Shown: positions 22,101-32,753 of the stretch, one piece after another
Layout: every line of letters begins with the position of its first letter
Numbering within the stretch: position 1 is the stretch's first letter
NCBI RefSeq assembly: GCF_009905375.1
Contig: NC_133655.1
Coordinates: forward strand, 38,335,437 to 38,399,436
Direction of reading: 5' to 3'
DNA: 64,000 nucleotides
Source: Apium graveolens
Taxonomy: Eukaryota > Streptophyta > Magnoliopsida > Apiales > Apiaceae
Made by a program: the position numbers and the translations under genes
Notes under the pieces: generated by a model
Databases searched by the model: none
Told to the model about the DNA's origin: nothing
Seen by the model: the letters and a program-made list of their open reading frames with translations, nothing else

Positions 22101-23114
22101 GATTTTATCTGAACTAGGAATGGCGTAAGTGGTCGAGTGGCGCCGGCCCAGCCTTATTATATTGGCCCAAATGGCCTGGAAGTTCCGCTACGATGGTCCA
22201 TTCCTTAGGAGTCCAGGGTTCGGTTGACAAGTAAATCCAACTGTTCTCCTCTACATGTAGAAAATGGTGGGGTTGCACTACTGCGACTGATCATCGTAAG
22301 TGGTCTTCCTGGCGCGGCAAACTCCCGTAATGAGTTCATCATCCAATTGGAACTTATATCTAATTAATGATTATCTTATGAATGACAAAGGTTTTCAGAA
22401 AAACGTTGAGACAAGGTTAGATATATGAGATCACCTTGCAACGATATTTTTATACAGTTATAAACTGGAACTCTGTGTATATTATACATGTCAGAGGATT
22501 TCAAAGATTGTGAAAAGTATATATATATATATATATATACTGAATATTTTGCGACTTGGTCGCGTTAAGATATCAACTTGGTTCTTTTCTTCTTGACCAA
22601 GACTTTCATGAGTACTATGAGAAGGCTCATGTATTGTTAATTATTATAAATATTATTTCGGTGGGCTTGTTGCTCACCCTTACTTTCTTCTTTCATCACA
22701 CAACAACAGATAGACAAGATGAACAGGACCAAGCTCCCAATTTGTGAGCGGATAGAAAACGTTCCGCAGTTTCTTGTAGGCGATGATGCTGCTGTAACTG
22801 AGGTAGGAAGTACCAATAGGCTAGGCTTTCAACTTCTGATGTACCGGACTTATGTATCTATATGAATTGTAATAATTGCAAAGAAATGTAAATTTATTCA
22901 AAAACCCTCTTGAGGTGTAATGGCTTATAATGTGGAATAAAATGACTTGTGTTATTTTTGGTATTCATCTCTGAGACTATAACTTGTGGTGTGTGTGTGT
23001 ATATTGTGGGGTCACAATATGCAGTAGTTGATTGACTGTTAAGATTAAGTATTGATAAGGGAAATGGAACTCGTGACAACCCAAATCCCCGACCCCGGAT
23101 TTGGGGGTGTTACA
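19145..23114 (+). repeat. G2 5' LTR
   Basis: 3970 bp, TGTAATAACCCCAA to GGGGGTGTTACA, with the primer site four bases after. It contains CAG/GCAAGT at 20988-20996, a minisatellite of two units at about 21340-21470, AT microsatellites near 21280 and 22520, and an A/T-rich middle. Short frames inside are chance. The left 5-bp flank is cttac (19140-19144). Confidence 0.85.
21340..21475 (+). repeat. LTR minisatellite, two units
   Basis: Two units containing tgaatattattttgaatatt and attcga(a/g)gacttatgactcc. The same unit is present seven times in each G3 LTR. Confidence 0.8.
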
Positions 23115-23118
23115 GAAA

Positions 23119-23130
23119 TGGTATCAGAGC
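23119..23130 (+). promoter_or_regulatory. G2 primer-binding site
   Basis: tggtatcagagc, complementary to the 3' end of plant initiator tRNA-Met, four bases after the LTR end. It primes minus-strand DNA synthesis. Confidence 0.92.
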
Positions 23131-23616
23131 TAAGCGTTATAAACCTCAGAGATGATGTGACGTCAAGATAATAAGTTCACTAAGATAATAAGAACTCTTG
23201 CCAAGTTCATAGTCGGGCTACCTAACGTAGTACTGACAGTTTAAACTCTTATGGGAACCCTTATAAATACCGTGATAGAAGCGTAGTTCGTTATTGTATA
23301 TGGTAGCGGGACTCCGAACCCTGAGGTTGAGGAGCAACAGCGCAATAATGTTTTATTACTTATTGGAGATCAGATTGTGGATCCGATAGAGCGTTCTAAT
23401 GAGGGACCATATGATGTTCATATTAAGGATGTAACAGTTAAGGATGTTATCCCAGAAGGGATTGTTGCTGAAAAGGATCCCGTGGGAGATCCTGACAAGA
23501 ATGAAGAAAGTACCGCTGAGGAATTGATGACCGTAGTCAAGGCGACTGCCAAAGGTAGGATTGGTCGGTTACTACCGGAGGTTCGTTCAAGTTTGCAAAG
23601 ATCGCATCCCGTGTAA
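23131..23616 (+). pseudogene. G2 leader and N-terminal frame fused to RT remnant
   Basis: An open frame (about 23303-23560, including PEVEEQQRNNVLLLIGDQ, and an acidic stretch ending EELMTVVKATAK) resembles an acidic pre-Gag or Gag N-terminus. At about 23560 it runs into GRIGR, the degenerate form of the RT motif GYYRRFV. The join is present at the equivalent place in G3 (about 46005), so it predates both insertions. Function of the leader frame is unknown. Confidence 0.6.
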
Positions 23617-24360
23617 TGCTGCTTACTCGTAAGACTGAGAAGTTTGAATGGACAGAGAAATGCGAGAACAGCTTCCAAGAACTGAAGCAAAGAGTGGTTT
23701 TGTGATGTGTAGTGACGCTTCGCATAAGGAATTAGGGTGCTTCTTATACAGCACAACAAGGTAATCGCGTACGCGTCTAGACAATTAAGGGAATATAAAA
23801 TTCGATATCCCGCCCATGAGCTTGGGCTCGTGGCAATAGTTTTGCCCTAAAGATTGGAAGTACTACTTGTATGGAGAGAAGTGCGAGATTTACATAAGCC
23901 ATAAATGCTCTAGTACATTTTCACGCAGGAAGAGCTCAACATGCGCCAGAGGAGGTGGTTAGAGCTAATCAAGGATTACGATTATGAGATTCTTTATCAT
24001 CCAGGGAAAGCCAAAATGGTGGCTAATGTCCTTAGTATAAAAGAGAGACTCAAGATGAAAATGTCTTTGGGAGAGTTGATAAGAGATTTTGAGAAAATGG
24101 AAATAGAAGTGAAGGTAACCGGAGCCGGTACCGAAAAGCTGTTTGAGATTCCAATACAGCCCGAATTCTTGGAAAAGATCATATTATGCCAAGAAAAAGT
24201 GATGAATGAAGGCAGAGAACCAACAAATAGAGAAGAGATTAATACCGAGAAAGATGATAAGGGACTAATGAGGTATTCCTACAGAATTTGGGTTCCAAAC
24301 ATTCAAGAGCTTAAGGACGAGATCTTAGATGAAAGCCATAGTTCTAGACATAAGATTTAG
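23617..24360 (+). pseudogene. G2 RT C-terminus and RNase H segment
   Basis: Contains KTEKFEWTEKCENSFQELKQ (end of RT, about 23626-23690), YASRQLREY with YPAHELGLVAIV (RNase H), YYLYGEKCEIY, and from 23941 an open frame [32 protein letters not shown]. This is followed by the family linker with FEIPIQPEFLEKIIL and an IN-proximal end (YRIWVPNIQELKDEIL). Stops and frame changes break the first half. In this element family the segment lies ahead of the gag remnants instead of after RT. Confidence 0.8.
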
Positions 24361-27300
24361 GGCAAACCCTGAATGCGATAGTCAGGGAGGTCATCATCAA
24401 GATAAAAGGAACCCATAACATAATGAAGTGGAAAATGAGGATTTAAAACATGTAGGATGACCCCGATTATGGGGAGGAGGAGAAAATATTTCATACTGAG
24501 AAAACAGAAGTCGAGCAAGATAGGGAGAACTGGGACGGTAGGATGTTTGAAATCAATGCTTATGTTGTGTTGGTTCATGTAATGGTTGTAATGGAAACGA
24601 AAATAAAAGACTGAAAAGGGCAGGAGTATAAAGGGATATAAAGGAAATAGAGTTGAGAAGTGATAAGGGAGTTAGGTATGGGAAACCCTAAGAAACCCTT
24701 GCAATAAATATAGAGAAGTGTGTCATTATCAGCGCGATGGTGACTGATCATGAGATAAATTCAAGGTTTGAAGGCATAAGCGATACGTATAGTTAATTCC
24801 CTTGAAGTTGACAGTATTTGATGAAAATTTGAGATAGATCGATTGATTAATAAGGAAACACGGATGGACTGAGGAGACAAGAAAGTAAGAAATTAGAAAA
24901 ATTGGATGAAGGAAGTGACCTTCAAGAATGTGAAGTGTAAGTAACGCATGTGAATTGATACCCAAAAAGGGGGACGCCAGACATAAAAGATATCCCAACG
25001 TTGAGATGACTGTTGAGATAAATAAAAGAAGTAAATGAGTAGTTAGAACTAAAAGGTTCACGTTGAACACGACCAATATCTTCTTGAACATCCCTGTTAT
25101 CATTACTGAATCAGGCAAGAAAAGTAGATAACCGTAGTTATCTTTTGGAGGCCATATTGATTGACCTCATTTTGAATACAGATTTTATTGTGAAATTAGG
25201 CATATACTATCGAGATGGGAATGATTGAATAAGATATCCTTATCAGGGATATATGACTTAATTTATCCATGTAAGGATGCAAGTACCTTTTTAAAGATGG
25301 AATTAAGGACATAACCTCAATAGCTTGAGATGAACCATGGGGGATGCATAAAGGATGGCATTTCACCCTTAATAGGGACATTATGAGTTGGGTAGTATAG
25401 AACGAAGGACTAAGGTAACAACAACCTTTAAAGATCAGTAGATAAATTTTTCAGAAGTACTTAAACAATGGTTGTAGTATTAGTAATGGTATCTTGATAT
25501 GCCCTGTACCTAGGAAGTACCGGATGAAGAATTTAAGGATAACCTTAGAGGTTTTACAAGGAAAAAGGTAATATTCAAAGTTCTCAAGAATAGAAATTTT
25601 GATAAAGGGAATGTGAAGTAATTATAATAATGCCAGGTGGGGCACGTGTTGAACCATAAGAAAGTATAGATCGACCCAATGAGGGTCGAGATTGGTGAAA
25701 ACAAGAAGGACCCAAGATAAGAGACGTCCTAAGTATGATCGAGAGTCGGTCATGATAATGTTCAAATCTAAAGACCGAGGCAATAACTTATGGAAAAATG
25801 GTGATATTTTTTTTTCTCACTAAAGCTTAAGGAAGAGCATTTTCATACAAGCAGTGATTTGAAATGAGGTAGAAAATTTATTGGAGGTGGTTAAAATGAC
25901 ATTGATTGTAAGGAAATTTTACTATCAAGAAAGGCCAAAGAGGTGGCCGACACTCTAAGTGTAAGAGAGCAATTATAGGTGCTCGTGCCAGAGGAATACA
26001 GTGATGATGGTTAAAGCCGTGAAGGTTGTATTATGGTTTGGAAGATTGACATTCCTTCTGATGACTGTGCAATACTCAACCGTAATAGTAGTTTGGTAAA
26101 GGTTTAATTCGTGTAATCGCCATGAGCGGGCTATCTATCTTAGAAGGTACTATCTTGAGATAAGTCAGGACCATGTTACGAAATGACTAAATGAACCTTT
26201 GAGATGCATGTCTCCCAATAAAGACATATGGTTAATAATGGTATTAACCTGCTATCATTTCTTTGATTGAAACTCTTCTGCAATTTTATCTGCTTCATGT
26301 CATGAAAGTACCTCAGGATCTGGAGTGTTCTTCATGAATTATGAATGGTGATTATGTTAACTCCTTAGAAGAATTTGATACGACAGGTATGGACTCCGTA
26401 TGGTTAGCTATTAAGATTCCAAGGAAAACAAATGACGACAGTAGGTCAGTGGTAGACCATAGTAATGCAGCAACGATTCTTTGAATAATGAGCCGATTAC
26501 AACCGTGAGAGTTGTAGTGTAATGGATGTTGAGATTGGGTACCACTAATCGGGTTGTGGTGATGTATAAGTTATCATTAATAGACTAATTAAGTCGATTA
26601 TTTACCTATTGAATACTTATTCCTTCTTATCAATAGAGAGTCGTATTACTATACGAGGAAGGTTGCGGTGCAAGCATAGAATTCTAGTAACGATGATGTC
26701 TAGAATGAGATCCCAGATTCGATTTTCGATGTCGAGGGAGTTTCAAAGGTGATTGTGTATAAGCTCGAGCAAGAGCATGGGTCCATAGAATGATGGACAG
26801 TATATCAAAAATATTTAGGCATGTGAAATGCGATGCTATAATACTTGATGTTGATATATATACATATATGTTTTGTTCTCCTATAACAAACCTCTATAGT
26901 TCAGAGGTAGATTCCAAGCCAGATATTTTGTGGCAGTATATTTTATATATATACAATTCTCTTCAATTCATTCTTTTCTCTCCTTTTCATTTTGTATAAG
27001 CTGAGAAGAACAACCCTTCCAGAAGGGGAGGTATTGCTCAATGACTATCTATCTGTGTGATAGAAGCCTAGTAGGATACCACATGTTGTTTAATTGCTTG
27101 TCAGGTACTAAAGGCTGGCCACCTTCTGTACTAACTATGCGATATAACAAGTGTTCATGATCATAGTGATCTCTCAATAAATTCTTTTACTTCTATATGA
27201 AGGACCAAGCTTTTGAAGATAGAAGCAGCTAGAAAGAAGTAGTACCAGTGCAGTGGTATTTCGAATCTAACACGTTCGTGATACTAAGGTTGACGTGGTT

Positions 27301-27369
27301 ATTAAAAGATTATAAAACTCTAGCGAGTAAAGGTATATCTAGAATAGTATTCTGTACGGAAGATAGTAA
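24361..27369 (+). pseudogene. G2 scrambled interior with pol relics
   Basis: About 3 kb with no long frame, matching 41660-45180 of G3 in reverse. Weak but ordered relics can be read. At about 25630-25690 GHVLNHKKV and IDPMRVEI correspond to the RT segment before GYYRRFV. At about 25925-25980 AKEVADTLSVREQL corresponds to the RNase H end. A segment at about 26770-27100 with no recognised coding origin is also kept in both copies. Frames on the opposite strand (for example 24729-25118) are hydrophobic and look like shadows. Confidence 0.55.
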
Positions 27370-27627
27370 CGCTTACGAACAAGAAAAGAAGGAGTATTGA
27401 GAAGCAAAAGCTATAATGCTAGAAGCTATGATGAGAGTCTATGCAATAAGACTTGAAAAAATTTGGAATGATCACTTAACGCGGATTGAGTTTTCTCACG
27501 ACAATAGATCGTATGACAGTATCGAGATGTCACCTTATGAGATCCTTGAGGGAAGACAATGTCGATCTCCCTTATGTTATGATGAAGTTGTAGAGCACAA
27601 GATGCTCGGACTTGCAGTAGTCCAAAG
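27370..27627 (+). pseudogene. G2 integrase C-terminal core fragment
   Basis: Reads MMRVYAIRLEKIWNDHLTRI, EFSHDNRSYDSIEMSPYEIL and EGRQCRSPLCYDEVVEHKML, matching the end of the gypsy integrase core (compare G1 9700-9900). The upstream catalytic residues are missing. It ends abruptly at the C2 LTR. Confidence 0.85.
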
Positions 27628-28721
27628 TGTTGGGAACCACGGACTTAGGGTGTTACTACGTTTTACGATAAGGATTACGAAAAGAGGATTACCTTGTTAA
27701 TGGTTGATTCCACGCTCTTCTATTGTATTCCCAAATTCCCTTGAGCGAAGTGTGGCCTCTGTATTCTCAAGTTATCCTCTCTTCTTGCTCCTTGGTGGCT
27801 ACAATATGTTTTCACACAATTCCAAGCAAGAAGAGAATAAGAATATATATAGGCTACAATAGGGACCATGGATAATTAGGTTGGGCCTTCTAATTACATC
27901 TTGAGCCTAGCCCAATGTAATTAAATATTAATTCAATCCACTAAAGAATTAATATTTGCACTACCTTTCCTAATACCGTAATTTAATTAATTCGGTTCCA
28001 ATATTATTTGCTTATTAAATTCCCCATGTTTAAAATATCATATGTCCATTAATTAAATAAATTCCTGATAATTTATTTAATTAATATCTTTTATCCTTGA
28101 TCATCCACTCAACCTTTATTTAATTATGCCAGAATAAATTCCACCTGCAGGGTTTCACATAATTAAATCTTTTTGAGCTTTCAAGGGGACATCATTAACC
28201 CGAATATTATTAGACATGGATTCCTTCAATAAATAATATCCACCATGTATATAATTCCATCACCCAAAATATAATGATATAATTCAAAAGAATTATTTCA
28301 TATATAAATCAAAGCATGTAAATAATATACACGTGTCAATTACTATTTCCGGATTAAGAACCTAAGCATTAATAATAACATAAAATCTTAGTTCTCCTTC
28401 TTAATCAGTATTAAGGGAACAATTCTAAATTTGATCCTGTTCAATATACACAAAATATACTAGTATTATTTATTAGTCAATATAAACTAATCTAAATAAT
28501 ACTACAGCCATATCAGTGGATTGTCCAACACCACCTGTGCTATGAACCTTATTATATTATATAACCGTATTTAACAATCTAATATTCTGTATCCCATTTG
28601 ATACTAGATTGTTCACAATATATAATATTAGACAACATGTAAACATTCAAATAATTCTCAAATAAACTGGCCAAAAATAAATGTACATACTTCAAATAAA
28701 TATTTTCAGTATACACTAACA
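27628..28721 (-). repeat. C2 3' LTR
   Basis: 1094 bp, TG...CA on either strand (plus-strand ends tgttgggaacc and acactaaca). It is the only complete LTR of the C2/C3 family in the window and serves as the reference for the two truncated C3 LTRs. A TATA-like stretch (minus strand) lies at about 27843-27852. It holds an AT-rich hairpin near 28060-28100. Confidence 0.88.
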
Positions 28722-28732
28722 ATCTCCCACTT
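28722..28732 (-). promoter_or_regulatory. C2 polypurine tract
   Basis: On the minus strand aagtgggagat abuts the LTR. It is the plus-strand primer. Confidence 0.8.
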
Positions 28733-28791
28733 ATACTCAAAATATTCTATGTGTACATCAGTGTTTATTTAATCCACTATTACATAAAAAT

Positions 28792-29961
28792 CTATGTGTC
28801 CATCCATCTGACTCCTATCGCTTCCACATGCTTGTCAAAAACCTTGGTTGGTAAGCTCTTCGTGAAAGGATCTGCTCGGTTGTCTTCTGATGATATGTGA
28901 GCCACAACTATATCCCCTCGCTTTATGATTCCTCGTATGAGATGATACTTACGTTCAATATGTTTAGCTACTTTGTGGTCTCGCGTTTCCTTTGAATTTG
29001 CCACAGCACCAGTGTTATCACAATACACCGTCAAGCTCCTAGGCAAATTAGGTACCACATCTAAGTCCAAAAGGAAGTTCCTGAACCATACAGCCTCCTT
29101 GGCAGCCTTAGAGGCCGCCACGTACTCGGCCTCCATGGTGGAGTCTACAATGCATTTCTGCTTTACAATCCTCCATATAACGGCTCCACCTCCCAAAGTA
29201 AAAATATATCCCGAGGTTGATTTCCTCTTATCCCTATCTGATTGGAAATCTGAATCAGTATATCCCAAAGGAAATAGATCTGAGGCCTTGTAAATTAACA
29301 TATACTCCTTAGTCCTTCTCAGGTACTTGAGTATAGTTTTTACTGCACTCCAATGTTCCTGACATGGGTTCGACTGATATCTACTAACCATGCCTACAGC
29401 AAAGCAGATGTCAGGCCTCGTACATAACATAGCATACATTAAGCTTCCACATGCTGAAGCATAAGGAACTGCTTTCATGCTCTCTATATCCTTAGATGTC
29501 GAAGGACACTGCTTCTTAGATAGAGCAACTCCATGCTTAAAAGGTAAAAAACCTTTCTTGGAGTTCTGTATGTTAAAACGAGCTAATACTTCATATATGT
29601 AGGGCTCTTGAGATAAAGCCAACATCCTTTTCTTGCGATCCCTTATAACTTTGATCCCAAGGATGTATGCCGCTTCACCTAAGTCCTTCATGTCAAATTG
29701 TTTGAACAACCATGCCTTTACTGATGACAACATCTCAACATTGTCTCCAATGAGTAAAATATCATCTACATATAGTACTAGAAAAACCACCGCATTACCT
29801 TCACTTCTCTTATACACGCACGATTCGCTTGGACTTTGATCAAATCCATATGACTGGACTGCCTGATCAAAACGAATATTCCAGTCTCTAGAAGCTTGTT
29901 TAAGTCCATAAATAGACCTCTTAAGCTTACATACCAGATGCTCTTGGCCTTCCTTAATGAA
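28792..29961 (-). pseudogene. C2 pol: RT C-terminus and RNase H
   Basis: Open for about 390 codons on the minus strand, with the natural stop (RWMDT, then TAG at 28792-28794). It contains RT motifs YGLKQASRDWN, LYVDDILLIG and DLGEAAYILGIKV. RNase H follows with GYTDSDFQSD, the glutamate in STMEAEYVAA, and the aspartate in VYCDNTGAV. All three RNase H acidic residues remain. A TGA at 29962-29964 (Gly in related C3) separates it from the rest of RT. Alone it cannot act; it is one broken piece of gag-pol. Confidence 0.9.
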
Positions 29962-30286
29962 TCATTTTGGTTGTTGCATATAGATGGTTTCTTCAAGACT
30001 TCCATTAAGAAAAGCTGTCTTGACATCCATTTGCCAAATCTCATAATCGAGATGAGCTGCTATAGATAAAAGAATACGGATTGACTTAAGCATGACTACC
30101 GGTGAAAAGGTTTCCTCATAATCGATACCTTCTTTCTGAGTATACCCTTTCACAACAAGTCTTGCTTTCCAGGCTTTCACCTTTTTATCTAATCCCCTCT
30201 TTTCTTGTAGATCCACTTACATCCAATAGGTTTTATACCTTTGGGTGGTTCCACGAGCTCCCAGACCTGATTAGAATACATTAATT
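29962..30286 (-). pseudogene. C2 pol: N-terminal reverse transcriptase
   Basis: Minus-strand segment with [20 protein letters not shown], then [21 protein letters not shown] one-base deletion relative to C3 at about 30207 (in the lysine run of YKKKRG) shifts the frame. The fragment ends at the TGA 29962-29964. Confidence 0.88.
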
Positions 30287-30910
30287 CTATCTCAGATTCC
30301 ATCGCCTTTTGCCAAAGATCTGCATCTTTGTCTTGTACTGCCTCTTCGTATGTACGGGGTCATCATCATGTTCACCAGGGACCAAGTCTGAAGACTCTCC
30401 CAAAAACATGAATCTATCAGGCTGTTGAACAACCCTCCCACTACGACGAGGCACTGGTGTGGTATTAGTGACAGGTTGTACATTATGTTGTGGTTGTTCT
30501 ACTTGTACTACAGCTTCATGGGTATTATTTGTCCCTCCCACTAGTTCCTCTAAAACGACACTACTCATGGGTTTGTGATTCATTATATAGTCCTCCTCCA
30601 AGAATCTTGAATTGGTGCTAAAAATGACATCCCAATTCTGCGGACTATAAAATAAATATCCTTTCGTTCCCATGGGGTAGCCTACAAACAACCTTACTTT
30701 TGTACAAGATTCTAACTGAGTCGCGTTCTTGTTCAGCACATGTGCTGGACAACCCCATATTCGAATATATCTTAGACTCGGTTTATCCCCGGTCCACAAT
30801 TCTAAGGGGGTTTTAGGAACCGACTTAGAAGGTACTAAGTTCAGAAGATAAGCTGTTGTCTCTAAGGCATGTCCCCAAAACGACTTGGGTAAATCCGAAT
30901 AACTCATCAT
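30287..30910 (-). pseudogene. C2 pol: integrase C-terminal region and linker
   Basis: Minus-strand frame MMSYSDLPKSFWGHALETTA, SLRYIRIWGCPAHVLNK, FVGYPMGTKGYLFYSPQ, then the linker SGRVVQQPDRFMFLGESSDL. A one-base deletion at about 30345 (relative to C3) puts the last about 20 codons out of frame. It is separated from the upstream integrase core by a TAG at 30908-30910 or adjacent (related copy has Ser). Confidence 0.88.
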
Positions 30911-31909
30911 CTATCTAACACTCTCTAAAAGAGTCCGGTTCCTTCTCTCTGCTACACCGTTCTGCTGGGGTGTGCCTGGTGCAGTTAACTGGGATTCTAT
31001 CCCATTTTCTGATAAATATTCCCTAAATTCTCCAAGCAAGTATTCGCCACCACGATCTGATCGTAGTGACTTAATACTTTTATTAAGTCGCTTCTCCGTT
31101 TTAGCTTTGTACTCTTTGAAGTTATCAAAGCACTCAAACTTACGGTGCAACAAATAAACGTACCCATATCTAGAATAATCATCAATGAAAGTGACGAAAT
31201 ATTCATAACCACCTCTTGCTTGGATATTCATGGGTCCACATAAATCAGAGTGAACCAATTCTAACAGTTGTTTGGCTCTATTCCCTTTTGCCTTGAAAGG
31301 CCTATTAGTCATTTTACCTTCCAAGCAGGATTCACAAACTAGAAATGGCTCCACTGCCAATGAGCTTAAAGGCCCGTCTACTACCAGCCTTTGAATCCTC
31401 CTCAAGTTAATATGACCTAATCTCAAGTGCCAAAGATATGTTTGGTTCAAACTAGAAGGTTCCTTTCTTTTAGTAGAGTTAGAAGATGTGTTGTTCAATT
31501 CCCTAAATTGCAGTTGCAGTGCAGGTTGACTAGGATTAATTATATACAAATTGTCTTGCAATGTACCAGAACATATAATTCGTTTATTCATCATAATAGA
31601 AACATTACGATCCAAACAAACATTATAACCATCCAAAGCAAGTTTAGAAACCGAAATTAAATTCCTTCTAAAAGAAGGTACATAAAGACAATTGTTCAAA
31701 ACCAAAGTCCTATCAGAACCAAAAGATAAATGAATAACTCCTACTGCAACTACTGCTACTTTTGTAGCATCTCCCATGAACACGTATATCTCACCATCTC
31801 TAAGCATTCTGGATAGTTGGAACCCCTGCATAGAATTACAAACATGATCAGTGGCTCCTGTATCCACACACAAAGTGCTCGTAGATATAGCCGCTATAAA
31901 TGATTCTGT
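30911..31909 (-). pseudogene. C2 pol: protease and integrase core
   Basis: Minus-strand frame open for more than 320 codons. The protease active site is CVDTGATDHVCN near 31850-31873. The integrase zinc region is WHLRLGHINLRR with CESCLEGKM, and the core is HSDLCGPM, then [12 protein letters not shown], then VAERRNRTLLE with D-x35-E spacing. The upstream end is cut by C3 at 31909, so Gag and the nucleocapsid are absent. About 95% identical by eye to C3 35040-36020. Confidence 0.9.
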
Positions 31910-32753
31910 TGTTAGTGTATACTGAAAATATTTATTTGAAGTATGTACATTTATTTCTGGCCAGTTTATTTGAGAATCATTTGAATGTTTACATGTTGTC
32001 TAAATATTATATATTGTGAACAATCTAGTATCAAATGGGATACAGAATATTAGATTGTTAAATACGGTTATATAATATAATAAGGTTCACAACACATGTG
32101 GTGTTGGACAATCCACTGGTATGGCTGTAGTATTATTTAGATTAGTTTATATTGACTAATAAATAATACTAGTATACTTTATGTATATTGAACAGGATCA
32201 AATTTAGAATTGTTCCCTTAATACTGATTAAGAAGGAGAACTAAGATTCTATGTTATTATTAATGCTTAGGTTCTTAATCCGGAAATAGTAATTGACACG
32301 TGTATATTATTTACATGCTTTGATTTATATATGAAATAATTCTTTTGAATTATATCATTATATTTTGGGTGATGGAATTATATACATGGTGGATATTATT
32401 TATTGAAGGAATCCATGTCCTGATAATATTCGGGTTAATGATGTCCCCTTGAAAGCTCAAAAAGATTTAATTATGTGAAACCCTGCTGGTGGAATTTATT
32501 CTGGCATAATTAAATAAAGGTTGAGTGGATGATCAAGGATAAAAGATATTAATTAAATAAATTATCAGTAATTTATTTAATTAATGGACATATGATATTT
32601 TAAACATGGGGAATTTAATAAGCAAATAATATTGGAACCGAATTAATTAAATTACGGTATTAGGAAAGGTAGTGCAAATATTAATTCTTTAGTGGATTGA
32701 ATTAATATTTAATTACATTGGACTAGGCTCAAGATGTAATTAGAAGGCCCCAT
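31910..32753 (+). repeat. C3 5' LTR, 3' end deleted
   Basis: 844 bp homologous to the first part of the C2 LTR. Homology stops at aaggccc near 32752, so the last about 250 bp (with the TATA region and RNA start) and the primer site are missing. Against the C3 3' LTR I count about 10 substitutions and 2 small indels in about 742 bp. A perfect 17-bp stem hairpin lies at 32548-32585. Confidence 0.85.

Larger units (their letters stand above)
19145..27627 (+). mobile_element. G2: non-autonomous Ty3/gypsy element, 5' part
   Basis: Sense element with a complete 5' LTR, an initiator-Met primer site and a rearranged interior in which only pieces of pol survive. It stops in the integrase at 27627, where C2 inserted (TSD half caaag, 27623-27627). 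The chromodomain and 3' LTR are expected beyond the right edge. It is the same family as G3 (36526-50772): same terminal LTR blocks, same leader and the same internal join. Confidence 0.85.
27628..31909 (-). mobile_element. C2: antisense Ty1/copia element, 3' half
   Basis: Minus-strand copia element inserted in G2. On the plus strand it appears as 3' LTR (27628-28721), RNase H, RT, integrase and protease. It breaks off just upstream of the protease at 31909, where C3 (same family, opposite strand) begins. The 5-bp sequence tctgt (31905-31909) is the left half of the expected C3 target duplication. The gag and 5' LTR of C2 should reappear after C3, beyond the window. Confidence 0.88.

Noticed and set aside
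24729..25118. 129-codon hydrophobic frame on the minus strand of G2, with a similar frame in G3 (43936-44321)
   Set aside because: It looks like a conserved membrane protein, but the G3 copy needs two frames to cover it, and the stretch is antisense to RT and other pol relics. Probably a shadow of the decayed pol.
31910..31930. A back-to-back palindromic single element formed by C2 and C3
   Set aside because: The junction is a normal LTR start preceded by a candidate 5-bp flank, and C2 and C3 differ by point changes, so two insertions explain it better.
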